From Tuctoria greenei (lineage: Eukaryota; Streptophyta; Magnoliopsida; Poales; Poaceae): a stretch of 64,000 nucleotides of DNA. Position numbers and translations under genes: made by a program. The notes beneath the pieces were generated by a model. The model saw only the letters and a program-made list of their open reading frames with translations, had not been told where the DNA came from and searched no databases. Of the stretch, positions 22,980 to 33,200 are shown one piece after another. Each line of letters starts with the position of its first letter. The first letter of the stretch is position 1. Location of the stretch: assembly GCA_036927565.1 (NCBI GenBank), contig JAYESD010000005.1, positions 147,325,196 through 147,389,195 of the forward strand. The letters are read 5' to 3'.

Positions 22980-23976
22980 GGGGGAGTTTTGAAACTTGGG
23001 ATGTCTATGTGTGAATCTGAAATTAAAATAATATGAGCATAGTATTTCATACATATATGACTTTGTGATTCCTTTTACATGCTGAAAGTTCTTACTACAT
23101 TACTCATGTTATACATTTTGTAGTTTTTGCCATGTCTAGTAATTGGAATAATTACTTACACTAAAACTGGTCATGGTTGAACTTTCTTGCTGTTTTGAAC
23201 TTGTTACATGTTCACAAGTGCTTTTAATCATTAAGAATTAATCAAGTAATCAACTCACATGTTGAGTTTTTATGAACAAATATAAATTGAGAAAAGATCA
23301 AGAGAATATGCATGCATCGCACTTCTTCTTTTGAGATGGCTTATCATTGCACTTAGATATGAACTTGGAAGAAGTTGTGTATGACTAAAACCATGTCCTT
23401 AAGCTTCTGATTGTCAAACGACATAGGCTTGGCTTGGTTGGTTAGAATAAGGCAGGTGCGCATATAATCTCTTGCAAATATCATATGATCTAAATTTATG
23501 CTTTGAAAAATAGTAAAATGCAGCAACTAGTGTCATGATTTCAGGTTTTGAAATAGTTATGTTTGTGAGATCATGACTTACTTAAATTGAAAATTACATT
23601 TGATCTCTAGCGTGGCTTACACTACTTTATGTATTTCATTGATGTGATAATGTAAGGTACTTGATAGTATGACTTGGATGAGATTTGTTTATATGTATAT
23701 GTTATAATATGCTCATAACAACTAAAGGGGGAGAGATAATTTGTTTATATGCTCATGACTTGCTGAATACATTGTCAAAGGGGGAGAGATAAGCATGAAG
23801 AGAAAGAGAATATGTGCATAAGAAGAGACAATAGAGGGGGAGAGATAATATGGGATAATTTTTGGATTTTATTCTCATTTTACTTTTGATTTACAAAGGG
23901 GAAGAAATTGCCTTCAAAACTTTTATTTGAATAAGCCAATGTTCGGATTTTAAATGGTGTTGCCAATGCATTCATC
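22980..23976 (+). other. 3' non-coding region of the copia element
   Basis: AT-rich, with reiterated GGGGGAG(A)GATAA motifs (22979, 23727, 23778, 23835, 23895) spaced 50-60 bases apart toward the end. They resemble the polypurine tract and may be decoy or duplicated tracts. No env-like ORF is present, unlike the element at 54188-64000. Confidence 0.6.
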
Positions 23977-23987
23977 AAGGGGGAGAT
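23977..23987 (+). other. Polypurine tract of the copia element
   Basis: AAGGGGGAGAT immediately abuts the 3' LTR start at 23988, the normal site for plus-strand DNA priming. Confidence 0.75.
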
Positions 23988-25582
23988 TGTAAGACCTATG
24001 TGTGCTGAATACATTGGCTTGTAATGAATACACTTTCTTTGACGATAAAAGTTTTGAATATCACCAAAACACTTTTTTATTAAGGTCCGACTAGTTTTGG
24101 TTAGCTTCGGTGAGTTTTGTCTTTAGCTCCGACATGTTTTTGTTAGCTCCGGCTCAAGGTCCGGTTTGCTCTGGCAAGGTCCGGAACTTGACCGCAATGC
24201 TTCTGCTTTTCATTTTCAATGTTTTGTACTTGCTTTACATTGTTGGAAAGATTGCTTAGTGTTCATTTGCTAAGTTTTTGGTGCGTTTTGGTCGATATGG
24301 ATGATATCGTGTTACCGTGGTTTTGCAACATGCTTATGTGAGGTTCTCACGTAAGGTGTTGTGTTCGGAACTAACTTGAGTCAAGTCGAGGACTTGGGCT
24401 CGTATGAATTGGTTGTTTATTCATGTGCAGGTGTTGCTTGAGTTCAAGACATGGCTGGTGATGGGATCCATTGGACTAGTCTCAGGGAGGAGATGAGGTT
24501 CCAACAACCAAATTCAGGAGGAATTGTGGTTGAGCTGATCAGGAGGTTGCGCAACATGATTGAATCAAGAAGAATGCATGTGAAGGTATCGTGGACGTCA
24601 TTGGAAGATGTTTGCACGTGTGCAAGGAGTGAATGGACGTGGCTACATGGTTCCGAGATGTGATGAAGAGATGTGGACGTAAAGAGTTGGTCGGAAAGGT
24701 CCAACCGACTAGGTTATGGACTCAGGCTGCGGCTGAGTCGGGTTTGACTTAAATATGGAAAGATTTGAGTTGGTTATGATAGGATTTCGTGTGGGTCACG
24801 AATTTGAGTTGTTTAGGAATGTGGGATACGTTCCTAAGGTGTTTGGAAGTCTTAAGATTGCTTCTATCTGCGTATAGAAGAATCCTAAGCAGTTATGGAA
24901 AGTTACGATTCGTGAACAGAGTAGGATTAGGTTCCTGATCTGAGTTGAGTTTGCTTTCGAGCTGGTTATATAAGCAAGGGAGCCCAGAGCTCGTGGTGCA
25001 CGACTTTGGGGCTGTTCCTCTTGTGTTCTATTGAATAAAATTCGTAGTTTGAAGGAACTTTTGTGCCTTGTTTGTCCGACTTGTTCCAGACAAGTTTTAC
25101 TCGTCGAGTTTCTGGACAGCACTACCATTCGTCGGTGGTTTAATCATAACTCGAGTTTTACAGATCCAATTGACGTGATTCTTTTTGGGTTGTCTTCACA
25201 ACTTGATTATCTATCATCTGTCACAATTTCACGGTCATTGGATTTGTGGTTTATGATCTACACGAGTTTTTTTGCAGCATTCCAGAACTGTTTTTTTCTC
25301 GGGTAGGGCAGATTGACCTTTGTTTGATCTTTCGATCACAACTTGAGTTTTTCTCGACGGATTTGAGTTATTCTTGTTGTGTTGTCTTCGTGACTTGACT
25401 ATCTCTTATATCTATCACTTTTGTCATGGTGAAACATGTTTATATTAGTCTCACACACGATTTCTTTCACAGATTGTTTTTCTGCCGAAGGGGTTGGGGT
25501 TTAATTGTTTCCGCTGCGTAAGATTTTTAAATCTACCATTCACCCCCCTCTGGTAGCTTTTCACGTGCTCTTCGATCCTACA
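23988..25582 (+). repeat. 3' LTR of the copia element
   Basis: About 1595 bp, TGTAAGACC to TTCGATCCTACA. It aligns with 17393-18997 but has many substitutions and a rearranged TTAGCTCCGG-rich segment near 24100-24180. The sequence right of it (25583 on) is the end of another Tat integrase on the minus strand. Confidence 0.85.
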
Positions 25583-25915
25583 GAGAGGTGTCCTATCCTC
25601 GGTTGCCAAGCGAACGCATCCGGGACGGGATACTTTGATCACTTGGAAGGGTCCTTCCCAGCTGGGTGAGAGTTTGTTTAACCATTCTCGAGTTTGTATT
25701 CTTTGTAGCACTAGATCGCCTTCCTCGAGCTGTCAGCTGTGAACATGCCTTTGGTGATAGCGCCGAAGAGCTTGGCGGTATCGGGCATTCCGAACAGCTG
25801 CTTGGCACCTTCCCTCTTCAACGAGGTCAAGGTCTTCACGCCGGAGCTGGTCCTGCGTGGCATCGTCGAAGGTCCGGACCTGGAGCGACCCCAAGGTTAC
25901 TTCTGGAGGAAGGAA
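25583..25915 (-). pseudogene. C-terminal integrase fragment of the minus-strand Tat element
   Basis: On the minus strand this reads GSLQVRTFDDATQDQLRREDLDLVEEG, QALRRYHQRHVHSRQL, NKLSPSWEGPFQVIKVSRPGCVRLATEDRT. It is the C-terminal, chromatin-binding side of the integrase. It is separated from the core by the solo LTR at 25916-27572 and truncated by the copia LTR at 25583. The frame is broken near 25740. Confidence 0.8.
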
Positions 25916-27572
25916 TGAAAGTGCATCTAGGATCCCCGTTGGTTTTGGATGATTGATGATGACAATTAAGTAACTAATGATCTTAGTGATCTCAAGCACA
26001 GGTGTGGACTCAAGTGGAAACACAAACCCTCAAAAAGGAAAAGGATGAAAACGGTGGTGTCGACTCGAAGAGAAGAAACTAGGGCTTCTAGCGTGTCGAG
26101 TTTAGACTAGTCGTGTATGTATGAGGATGTGTGCGTAAAGTGCATTGAGATCAAGTTGGGAGCTCAAAGCGGTTTATAGATCAAAACATATTGAGAGAAG
26201 AGTGTTAGAGTAGTCTGGCAGGAGTGGCCGGACTAGTCCGTGCTAATGGCCGGACTAGTCCGCTCCTGGCCAGACTAGTCCGTTTTCAGGCGGACCAGAA
26301 GGGTCTATCTGACTTTGGACTAGTCCGTAGTGGGACGGACTAGTCTGGGGTAGTCATGGAGTGGGTTTTCGGGACTAAGTCCCAAAACCATGGACTTGTC
26401 CGTTTTAGTCCGGACCAAGAGGTCCTGACTGAGATCGGACTAGTCTGCCCTGAGGGCCAGACTAGTCCGAATTTGTGAGAGTTAGGCACTTCAGCGGCTA
26501 TGTCTGGGAGGCCGGACTAGTCCGCCCTCGGGGCCGGACTAGTCCGTGGTCTCCAGACTAGTCCGTTTTCACATGGAACAAAAGGTTCTGTGTGAGATCA
26601 GAATAGTCTGGTCTGGACCGGACTAGTCCGTTATGAAGTGACTGTTTGAATTTGAAGTTTTGCGAGTAGCATGACGATTGCCACGCAGTGTGGCAGTTGT
26701 CAGGGACGTCAGTGGTCCCAAAGGCCGGACTAGTCCGGGCCTCAGGCCGGACTAGTCCGCCCATTTGCTGAGGTCAGCAGAATGGGCCTGGTTCCTCTAT
26801 AAATAGAAAACCCCTGGGTTCATTTACACAAAAACCCTTAAGTACTTTGAAACCCTAGCGCCGCCATAACAAACTTTGAGCCTCCAAAAGCCTCCTTCTT
26901 GCCTACCTTCCCTCTAAAACTAATTCTTGTGTGGATTAGGGTTTGGTGAGGTGAAGAAGAGGAAGAACACCGCTCTAGGCTCTCGGTTTGATCTCTTGCA
27001 CTTGTTGAATCTTTATGATCTGTGGCTTGAGTTATTCTTTGTGATTTGTGATCATATTTGTGGTGGGAGCCTCAGATTGGGAGAAGCCCCAACGAATCTT
27101 GTATTCACCCTTGTGATAGTGCATAACCAAGTTAGGCCCTTGTGGTAAACTTGGTGAGGGAAGGGTTGTTGAACCCGGTCCTTCGTGGACTCCTCAACGG
27201 GGACGTAGATCCTTGTGTGGGATTGAACCTCAGGATAAAATCTATGTGTCTCTTGTGTACTTCACTTTCATTTATCGCATATCGCTTCTAGGGTTAGCTA
27301 TATTGTCTTTAACTCATCATCTTCATTTTGTTGTGATCCTTAGCTTCATACTTGCTCCATAACTTGTTAAGGTTCACTAAATCACTCTAACACACTTTGC
27401 ATCACAAGAATCGAACTAAAACTTGTTAGAAACCCTTTTTAGGTTTTCCCTGCATGTGGACCGGACTAGTCCACCCCTAGACTGGACTAGTCCGCTCCCT
27501 TAAGTGCTGATCTCATTTTATTGAGTCATTTTAAGTCGATTAGCCTATTCACAACCCTCTAGGCAACTTTCA
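25916..27572 (+). repeat. Solo LTR of a SIRE-type copia element
   Basis: 1657 bp from TGAAAGTGCATCTAGG to CTAGGCAACTTTCA, with inverted ends TGAAAG/CTTTCA. It matches the LTR at 54188-55804 in inverted orientation. It interrupts the integrase reading AGGAC: the right flank is AGGAC (27573-27577), the left AGGAA (25911-25915), and the unbroken homologue at about 16340 confirms a five-base duplication with one later change. No internal sequence remains, as after LTR-LTR recombination. It holds many copies of the palindrome CGGACTAGTCCG between 26229 and 27500. Confidence 0.85.
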
Positions 27573-28560
27573 AGGACTGCTTCAGCTCTGTACAACAGGA
27601 AGAAGGGTGTCTCTCCAGTTGACCGATTTGGAGTTGTCCTGTTTGCCCATAAGGTGGGTGGAATCTCTTTGATAGAGTTGGCTCCATGTTTTTTCAGGCG
27701 CTCATATGTGCGCGTCTTGAGTCCTTTTAGATTTTCCGCATTTGCTTTCTCAGATTGGCCATTGCTTGCCGGCTGAGCTACTCAGGCGTAGCTGACTTGA
27801 ATGCCGAGGTCTTCGCAATATCCTTGGAATGCAGAGCTTGTGAATTGGGTCATATTATCAGTTATGATCTTGTTTGGGACTACAAATCTACATACGATGG
27901 ACTACAAGAAATTGATAGCTGATTGCTTGTTTATTGTCACAACTGGAGTTGCTTCCGACCATTTGGTGAACTTGTCGAATGCAACATACAGGAACTTGTA
28001 ACCTCTGACGGCTCTTGGGAAAGGTCCCAAGATATCCATCCCCCACAAAGCGAATGGCCATGTAGGAGGTATCATTTGTAGAGGTTGAGCTGGTGTGTGA
28101 ATTTGCTTTGCATGGAACTGGCATGTTTCAAATTTCTTCACTAGCTCGGTTGCATCCTGGAGTGCTATAGGCCAGTAAAAACCATGCCAGAAGGCTTTAC
28201 CGACCAGCGTGCGGGAAGACGCATGGTTCCCACACTCGCCTCCATGGATTTCTGCGAGGAGCTCGCAACCTTCTTCCCTTGTAATGCACCGCATTAGGAC
28301 ACCGTTGGCACCACAACGGTAGATATCCCCTTCTACCAGTGTGTATCTTTTAGCCAATTTGACTATACGGTCATCGGATACATTATCTTCAGGAAGGAAA
28401 TTGTCTTTCAAGTAGCTCCGGATCTCCGAGATCCGTGTATCAGACCTAACTTGATCATTTGAGTCTTGCGTGCTGGGTTGCTCGGAGCTTCCTACAGCAC
28501 CTACAACCCTTGATGGACGCCATGGTAACAGGGCCATCGGGACCGCCAGCTTCGAGGTGC
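27573..28560 (-). pseudogene. Integrase core of the minus-strand Tat element
   Basis: The minus-strand frame 28537-27902 reads MALLPWRPSRVVGAVGSSEQ, then the zinc region GECGNHASSRTLVGKAF ... FETCQFHAKQIH, the catalytic GMDILGPFPRAVRGYKFLYV, and FDKFTKWSEATPV. The first Cys of the CX2C pair is Phe here (KKFETC where the sister has KKCEAC). Further left ITDNMTQFTS replaces DNGTQF. The core ends at 27573 at the solo LTR. Confidence 0.85.
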
Positions 28561-28599
28561 TGGTCTCGCCCCCTTCGCTCAGTTTGGCAGGCTGAGCTG

Positions 28600-29131
28600 T
28601 TAGTCTTTACAATCTCCGGATGAAGGTTCCGTCGGGTGCCAGAGCTCCGGCTGAAGCTTTCGTCGAGAGTTCGTCCACTTCAGCGTTGTTGAGACGCTGG
28701 ACATGGCAAAGATCGAGGGCATCGAAGTCCTTTTGAAGCTTCTGGACTTCAAGTAGGTATGCAGCTAGTTGAGGGTTGTCGCAGCAGCATTCACCTTTGA
28801 CTTGTTTTATTACGAGATGCGAATCACCCTTTACCAATAGCTGCTTGACACTATATGATAGTGCCACCTTGAGCCCATAGATTAGTGCTTCATACTCTGC
28901 CATGTTGTTGGTCGCCTTGAAGTCAAGGTGAACCATGTATTTGACCTTCTCCCCGGTCGGAGAGAGGAGAAGGACTCCAGCTCTGGCCCCCTGCTTCTGC
29001 ACGGAGCTGTCAAAGTAGAGAGTCCAGTGAGGCTCGGTGAAAACCGGAACCTTGAGTTCCAACTTCTGCTCACTGGGTCCCCCAGGATTTGATGGAGAGG
29101 GGGTCCATTCTGCCACAAAGTCCGCCAATGC
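28600..29131 (-). pseudogene. Second (archaeal-type) RNase H of the minus-strand Tat element
   Basis: The frame from 29128 to 28607 is open for 173 residues: MADFVAEWTPSPSNPGG, LYFDSSVQKQGARAGVLLLSPTG, NNMAEYEALIYGLKVALSYS, KGDSHLVIKQVKGE and HVQRLNNAEVDELSTKAS. The ADxLS motif is VDELS here, and YFDSS keeps the first Asp. It is joined to the first RNase H by a stop in place of Gln after QAIKS (about 29130). Confidence 0.8.
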
Positions 29132-29747
29132 TTAACTCTTGATCGCTTGTCTTGGGATGAATTCAAGGTCGAACTCGTCCAATTCCGCTGCCCACTTTGC
29201 AATGTTCCCAGTAGAGTTGGGGTTATGCAAGATTGCACGCAGTGGATAAGAAGTTACCATTGAAATATTGTGAGCTTGGAAGTAGTGTCGGAGCTTCCTG
29301 GAAGCAATAAGAACTTCGTAGAGCAGCTTATGCACCTCCAGGTACCGAGTTTTGGCGTCATGGAGTACTTCACTGATGAAGTACACTGGGCGTTGGACTG
29401 TCTGGACCCTCCCAAAGGTGCCCGGAGCTTCCTCCTCATCAACCCGGACCCTCCCGGAGGGGTCCGGACCTTCGTCGGGGACCTCCAGGTTCTTGCTTGA
29501 AGAACCCGGAGCTTCTTCTGCAGTGATCCGGACCTTCCCGTAGGGGTCCAGACCTTGTTGCTCAATAACAGCAACTTCTTCATTTGAAGGAAGTTGATCC
29601 TCTGGCATCTCGCCTTGAGGATCCGAGTCTGGGAGCTGGGACCCAGACTCGTCTTCATGTAGCTCCAGACCCTCCCGGAGGGGTCTGGACTCCTGAACTG
29701 AAGATGGTTCTGGTCTTTCCGCAACCAGGACCATGCTGACAACTTCG
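29132..29747 (-). pseudogene. First RNase H of the minus-strand Tat element, with acidic insertion
   Basis: Starts with the LLYFISATDEVVSMV-equivalent region near 29747. An acidic Pro/Glu/Ser insertion of about 105 residues follows (about 29400-29720, with DPSGRVRVDEEEAPGTFGRV). The domain resumes at QRPVYFISEVLHDAKTRYLEVHKLLYEVLIASRKLRHYFQAHN. The frame is open for 200 residues. The insertion is the same as in the plus-strand sister. Confidence 0.75.
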
Positions 29748-30746
29748 TCAGTTGCCGAAATGTAAAGTAGAAGTGGCGAGGAGCTGCTTTAGCTTTTGGA
29801 AAGCCTTTTCTGCTTCTTCGGACCATTGGAATGGTCCAGACTTCCTCAATAATTTGAAGAAGGGTAGCGCCCATTCCGCCAGTCTTGAGATGAACCGGCT
29901 GAGGGCAGCTAGACATCCTGTCAGCTTCTTGACATCCTTGATGCGGGCTGGTGGCCGCATGTCTTCAATAGATTTAATCTTCGCCGGATTTGCTTCTATT
30001 CCTCGGTGGTTCACCAAGAAGCCAATAAGTTTTCTGGAGCTAACCCCGAAAATACACTTGTCCGAGTTCAGCTTCGTGTGTGTGATTTGCAACTTGTCGA
30101 AGACAGCTTGCAAGGTGTCAAGGAATGACTCCTTGTTCTTGATCTTGACAACAATGTCATCGATGTACACTTCCACTACATCTCTGATGAGCTCTCCAAA
30201 AGTTTTGTACATAGCTCGTACAAACGTTGAAGCAGTGTTTTTGAGACCGAATGGCATGGCAGTGTAACAATATAATCCATCTACTGTGATGAAGAAAGTA
30301 TGCCCTTCATCTTCCCTAGACATTCTAATTTGATGATACCCAGAATATGCATCTAGGAAACACTGTAATTTGCACCCGGAGGTGGAATCCACTATCTGAT
30401 CTATTCTAGGTAGTGGGAATGGATCTTTTGGACATGCCTTATTCAGTGTAGTGTAGTCGATACACATTCGAAGCTTCCCGCCGGCCTTAGGTACAACGAT
30501 TTGGTTTGCCAGCCATTTCGGGTGGAAGACTTCTTGGATAAATCCAGCTTCAAGCAACTTCTTCACTTCTTGACGTATGAAGTTTTGTCGCTCTACTGAT
30601 TGCTTCCGAGGCTTCTGATGTACAGGCCAAGCGTCAGGATAAATCTTCAGATTATGCTCGATCACTTCCCTAGGGATCCCAAGCATTTGTGACAGTTGCC
30701 GGGCAAACACCTCGACATTAGCCCGGAGGAAAGTGATGAGCGGGAG
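29748..30746 (-). pseudogene. Reverse transcriptase of the minus-strand Tat element (nearly intact)
   Basis: The frame 30710-29748 is open for 320 residues and carries the whole RT: VKKLLEAGFIQEVFHPKWLANQ, CIDYTTLNKACPKDPFPLPRIDQI, CFLDAYSGYHQIRM, MPFGLKNTASTFVRAM, the catalytic VYIDDIVV, and FLVNHRGIEANPAKI and KLTGCLAALSRFISRLAEW. The leading segment ELPLITFLRANVEVFARQLSQMLG extends it upstream. It was used as the reference for spotting frameshifts in the plus copy. It ends at a stop after LHFGN. It is called a pseudogene only because the flanking gag-pol is broken. Confidence 0.85.
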
Positions 30747-31640
30747 TTCCTATTTGTCATTCAGACCTCCCGATATACGGGTGGTCTGAGCAGCGTGGGA
30801 ACCGATTTGGACGACTTTGACGGGAATGTAGGTGTCGTCGCTCGGTTGCACACGACGTGCAGAGGTTGAGCCTCTATGACGAATGATCGGGGGTTTCAGA
30901 GCTTGCTCCTTTCCGGATTCTTCCTCCTGTGCTTTAGCAAGTGCATGGAGTTCTTCCAAAGCAGTAACTCCGGCGGTGCAATCTCCGCGGATCCAAAGAA
31001 CACCTGCTGGTGTTGGCATCTTCAACACCAAATAGCCATAATGAGCAGCAACCATGAATTTTTACAAGGCTGGCCTGCCGAAGATGGCGTTGAATGGTAA
31101 GTTGATCTACGCCACGTCGAAGACCAACTTCACAGTGCGGTAATTTTCCCGAGTCCTGAAGGTCACCGAGAGAGTAATGGCACCGAGTGGAGTGATGGCC
31201 CCCGAACCTACTCCGGAGAAAGGTCGGGAGGGGCGAAGATCCAAAGGTCGGAGCTGAAGCTTGACGAAAGCTTTGAAGCTTATGAGGTTCAACCCCGAAC
31301 CTCCATCCACCATCACGTGATGGAGTTGGATGTTGTTGATGGTCAGAGATACCATCTGTGGGAGTTGGCCAGCTCCGATCATGTTCCCAGGGCAGTCCGA
31401 AGCATCGAAGGTGATGGCAGTGTCCATACACTTCCGGTGCGGCTCCGCCCTAGCAGTGGGAGCTACGGAGGCCATGTCCCGCTGCATTATCTTGAGGACA
31501 CAGCGGGAGGTGATGTCCCACGAACCACCAAAGATGGTGTTCATGGTCTTCTGACGCTCATTGTCGGAGACGTCGGAGTCGTCGTCAACGGAGGTGTAAA
31601 CAACCTTCACGACCTTTTTAGGGTCCTGAAAGCCTAACTC
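30747..31640 (-). pseudogene. Protease region of the minus-strand Tat element
   Basis: TIFGGSWDITSRCVLK and HHVMVDGGSGLNLISF (active site, about 31300) lie in the open frame that ends with a stop at 31107 after KLVFDVA, where the homologue has Gln. The continuation INLPFNAIFGRPAL and MVAAHYGYLVLKMPTPAGVLWIRGD reaches a TAG before the RT. Confidence 0.75.
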
Positions 31641-33164
31641 CTCTTCAGTCGGAGCTTCGTCGACTTTTTGTTTTCCTTCCCTTTGATGGAAAGGAACTTC
31701 TTCCCGGCGCTTGTTGTAGCGCTCAGCGAGGTTCTGGACCTCTCGGCAGCCTTCTAGGTTGTGGTTGTTCATCTTGTGTATGGGACACCACGTCTTGGAG
31801 CTGCCACCTTCTTCAGACGATGGTCGAGGTCGTTTCTCGGGGCGTGGCCCCTGGCCACCTGGAGCTGCAGCAGCTGCGGCTGTAGGTGTGCCGGCCGATG
31901 GCTTCTTCTTGCCGTTGGACTTTTTCTTCTTCCTACCACTCCTGGAGGTAGTAGCTTCACCCTTGGAGGACTTTTTGTTGTCCTCTGAAGGTGGTTGGGA
32001 GTGCATTTCATGGCCCTCCGCAGCTTTGGCGCACTTGTCTGCCAAGCTGAAGAGTCCCGTGATGCTGGTGACTTCCTTGGTCGCCAGCTACTCCAACATC
32101 TTCTTGTCTCGTATGCCCTGTCTAAATTCCACAATAACAAAAACGCATGAGATATAAGGTATGGTGTTTTGTACCTGGGAGAACCTCTGGATGAAGGATT
32201 GCAGGGACTCTCCCCTGTTCTGCTTGACAGCAAAAAGGTTCAGTTTGGTGCCTGGTCGGGTATATGAACTCCCGAAGTTGGCAGTGAACTGTTGGCACAG
32301 TTCCGCCCAACTGTTGAGGGAGTCGGGCAGGAGGCTCATGAACCAAGACCTGGCAGTCCCAATCAAAGCCACGGGGAAATAATTGTACATAACGGCCTCA
32401 TTGCCTCCAGCCGCTAGAATTGTGGTGGAGTAGATTTGGAGAAACTCAGCGGGATTGATAGTCCTGTCGAATTTCTCCGGCAGGTGAGTCCAGAACTTAT
32501 GTGGCCATCTGACCATGCGTAGGTGCATGGCCAGGGAAGAACAACCTCCTCCTACTCCCTCGGGAGCAGGACTGTCCTGAGCCTCTCGCCTCTTTCGAGC
32601 ACGCTCGATATGGACGCGACTATCCTATTGACGGTAACAGCGATCAAGCTCCGCCCGGAGGTCGTGAATCGAAAGCCTGGTTACCGCATGGGTACGTCGC
32701 ACCCCGGAAGGCAGCGACGTTGCCTGTTGAGACGCAGCACGCCTCCTATGTTGTGAAGCGTGTGGACCAAGTCTACCCGACACGGTCCGATGCTGCGATG
32801 GGGTCCGCCCTGAGGGGGGAGGACCTTGGTTGCTGATGTGATCAGCTGCTGCTGCAACCAAATGTTCCACATCATCTCTCCACTGCTCCATTGCACCCTG
32901 GGATGCTCCTGGAGGCAGTGGACGTTGGAGAAGAGCACGCGCAGCATGGAGTGTGTGTTCAGGGTTGTTGTTCGCCAATGCAATGACCGACGCGGACGCC
33001 CCATCTCGCTGTTCAGCTTGATTCTCCAGTGCGAACGGTGGCGGTGGTGGCATGACTCCTGCTGGAGCCATAGCACCTGCTGACTGCTTCATGTTGGAGG
33101 GATTGCCTCCAGCAGGTTGCGTAGCAGGGTTGCCGTTGGATGATCCAGCACCAGAGTTCACCAT
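31641..33164 (-). pseudogene. Gag of the minus-strand Tat element
   Basis: Begins MVNSGAGSSNGNP at 33164, parallel to the plus copy. Frame breaks: a stop after LDRCYRQ (about 32627) and one after KKMLE (about 32090). The gag domain reads LRMVRWPHKF, PAEFLQIYSTTILAAGGNEAVM, GTARSWFMSLLPDSLNSWAEL. The basic tract KKKKSNGKKKPS and the motif CPIHKMNNHNLEGC are present with the final Cys intact. It is one long frame except for two stops, so younger or less eroded than the plus copy. Confidence 0.8.
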
Positions 33165-33182
33165 CCTTGAATCTCGGGCGCC

Positions 33183-33200
33183 CCTTCCTGGCGCCCCAAT
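33183..33200 (-). other. Primer-binding site of the minus-strand Tat element
   Basis: On the minus strand ATTGGGGCGCCAGGAAGG directly follows the LTR end TTCGACA. It matches the PBS at 10687 except for two or three substitutions. This confirms the LTR boundary and the element orientation. Confidence 0.65.

Larger units (their letters stand above)
17393..25582 (+). mobile_element. Ty1/copia retrotransposon (SIRE-like), plus strand
   Basis: Two direct LTRs of about 1.6 kb bracket zinc-knuckle gag remnant, protease, integrase, RT and RNase H in copia order, then a 1-kb non-coding tract and an AAGGGGGAGAT polypurine tract. PBS and most of gag are missing. The five bases outside the LTRs differ (ATGGA at 17388-17392 versus GAGAG at 25583-25587). 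The flanks are parts of two different Tat elements, so this is not a simple insertion. The LTRs differ visibly, with several percent substitutions and indels. Confidence 0.85.

Noticed and set aside
26226..26765. CRISPR-like array of CGGACTAGTCCG units
   Set aside because: The units are short palindromes with irregular overall spacing inside a plant LTR; there are no constant spacers and no cas genes.
25916..27572. Solo LTR taken as a host gene (ORF 26927-27148 and similar)
   Set aside because: Ends TGAAAG/CTTTCA, a five-base duplication and identity to the LTR at 54188 show it is an LTR; the small frames are incidental.
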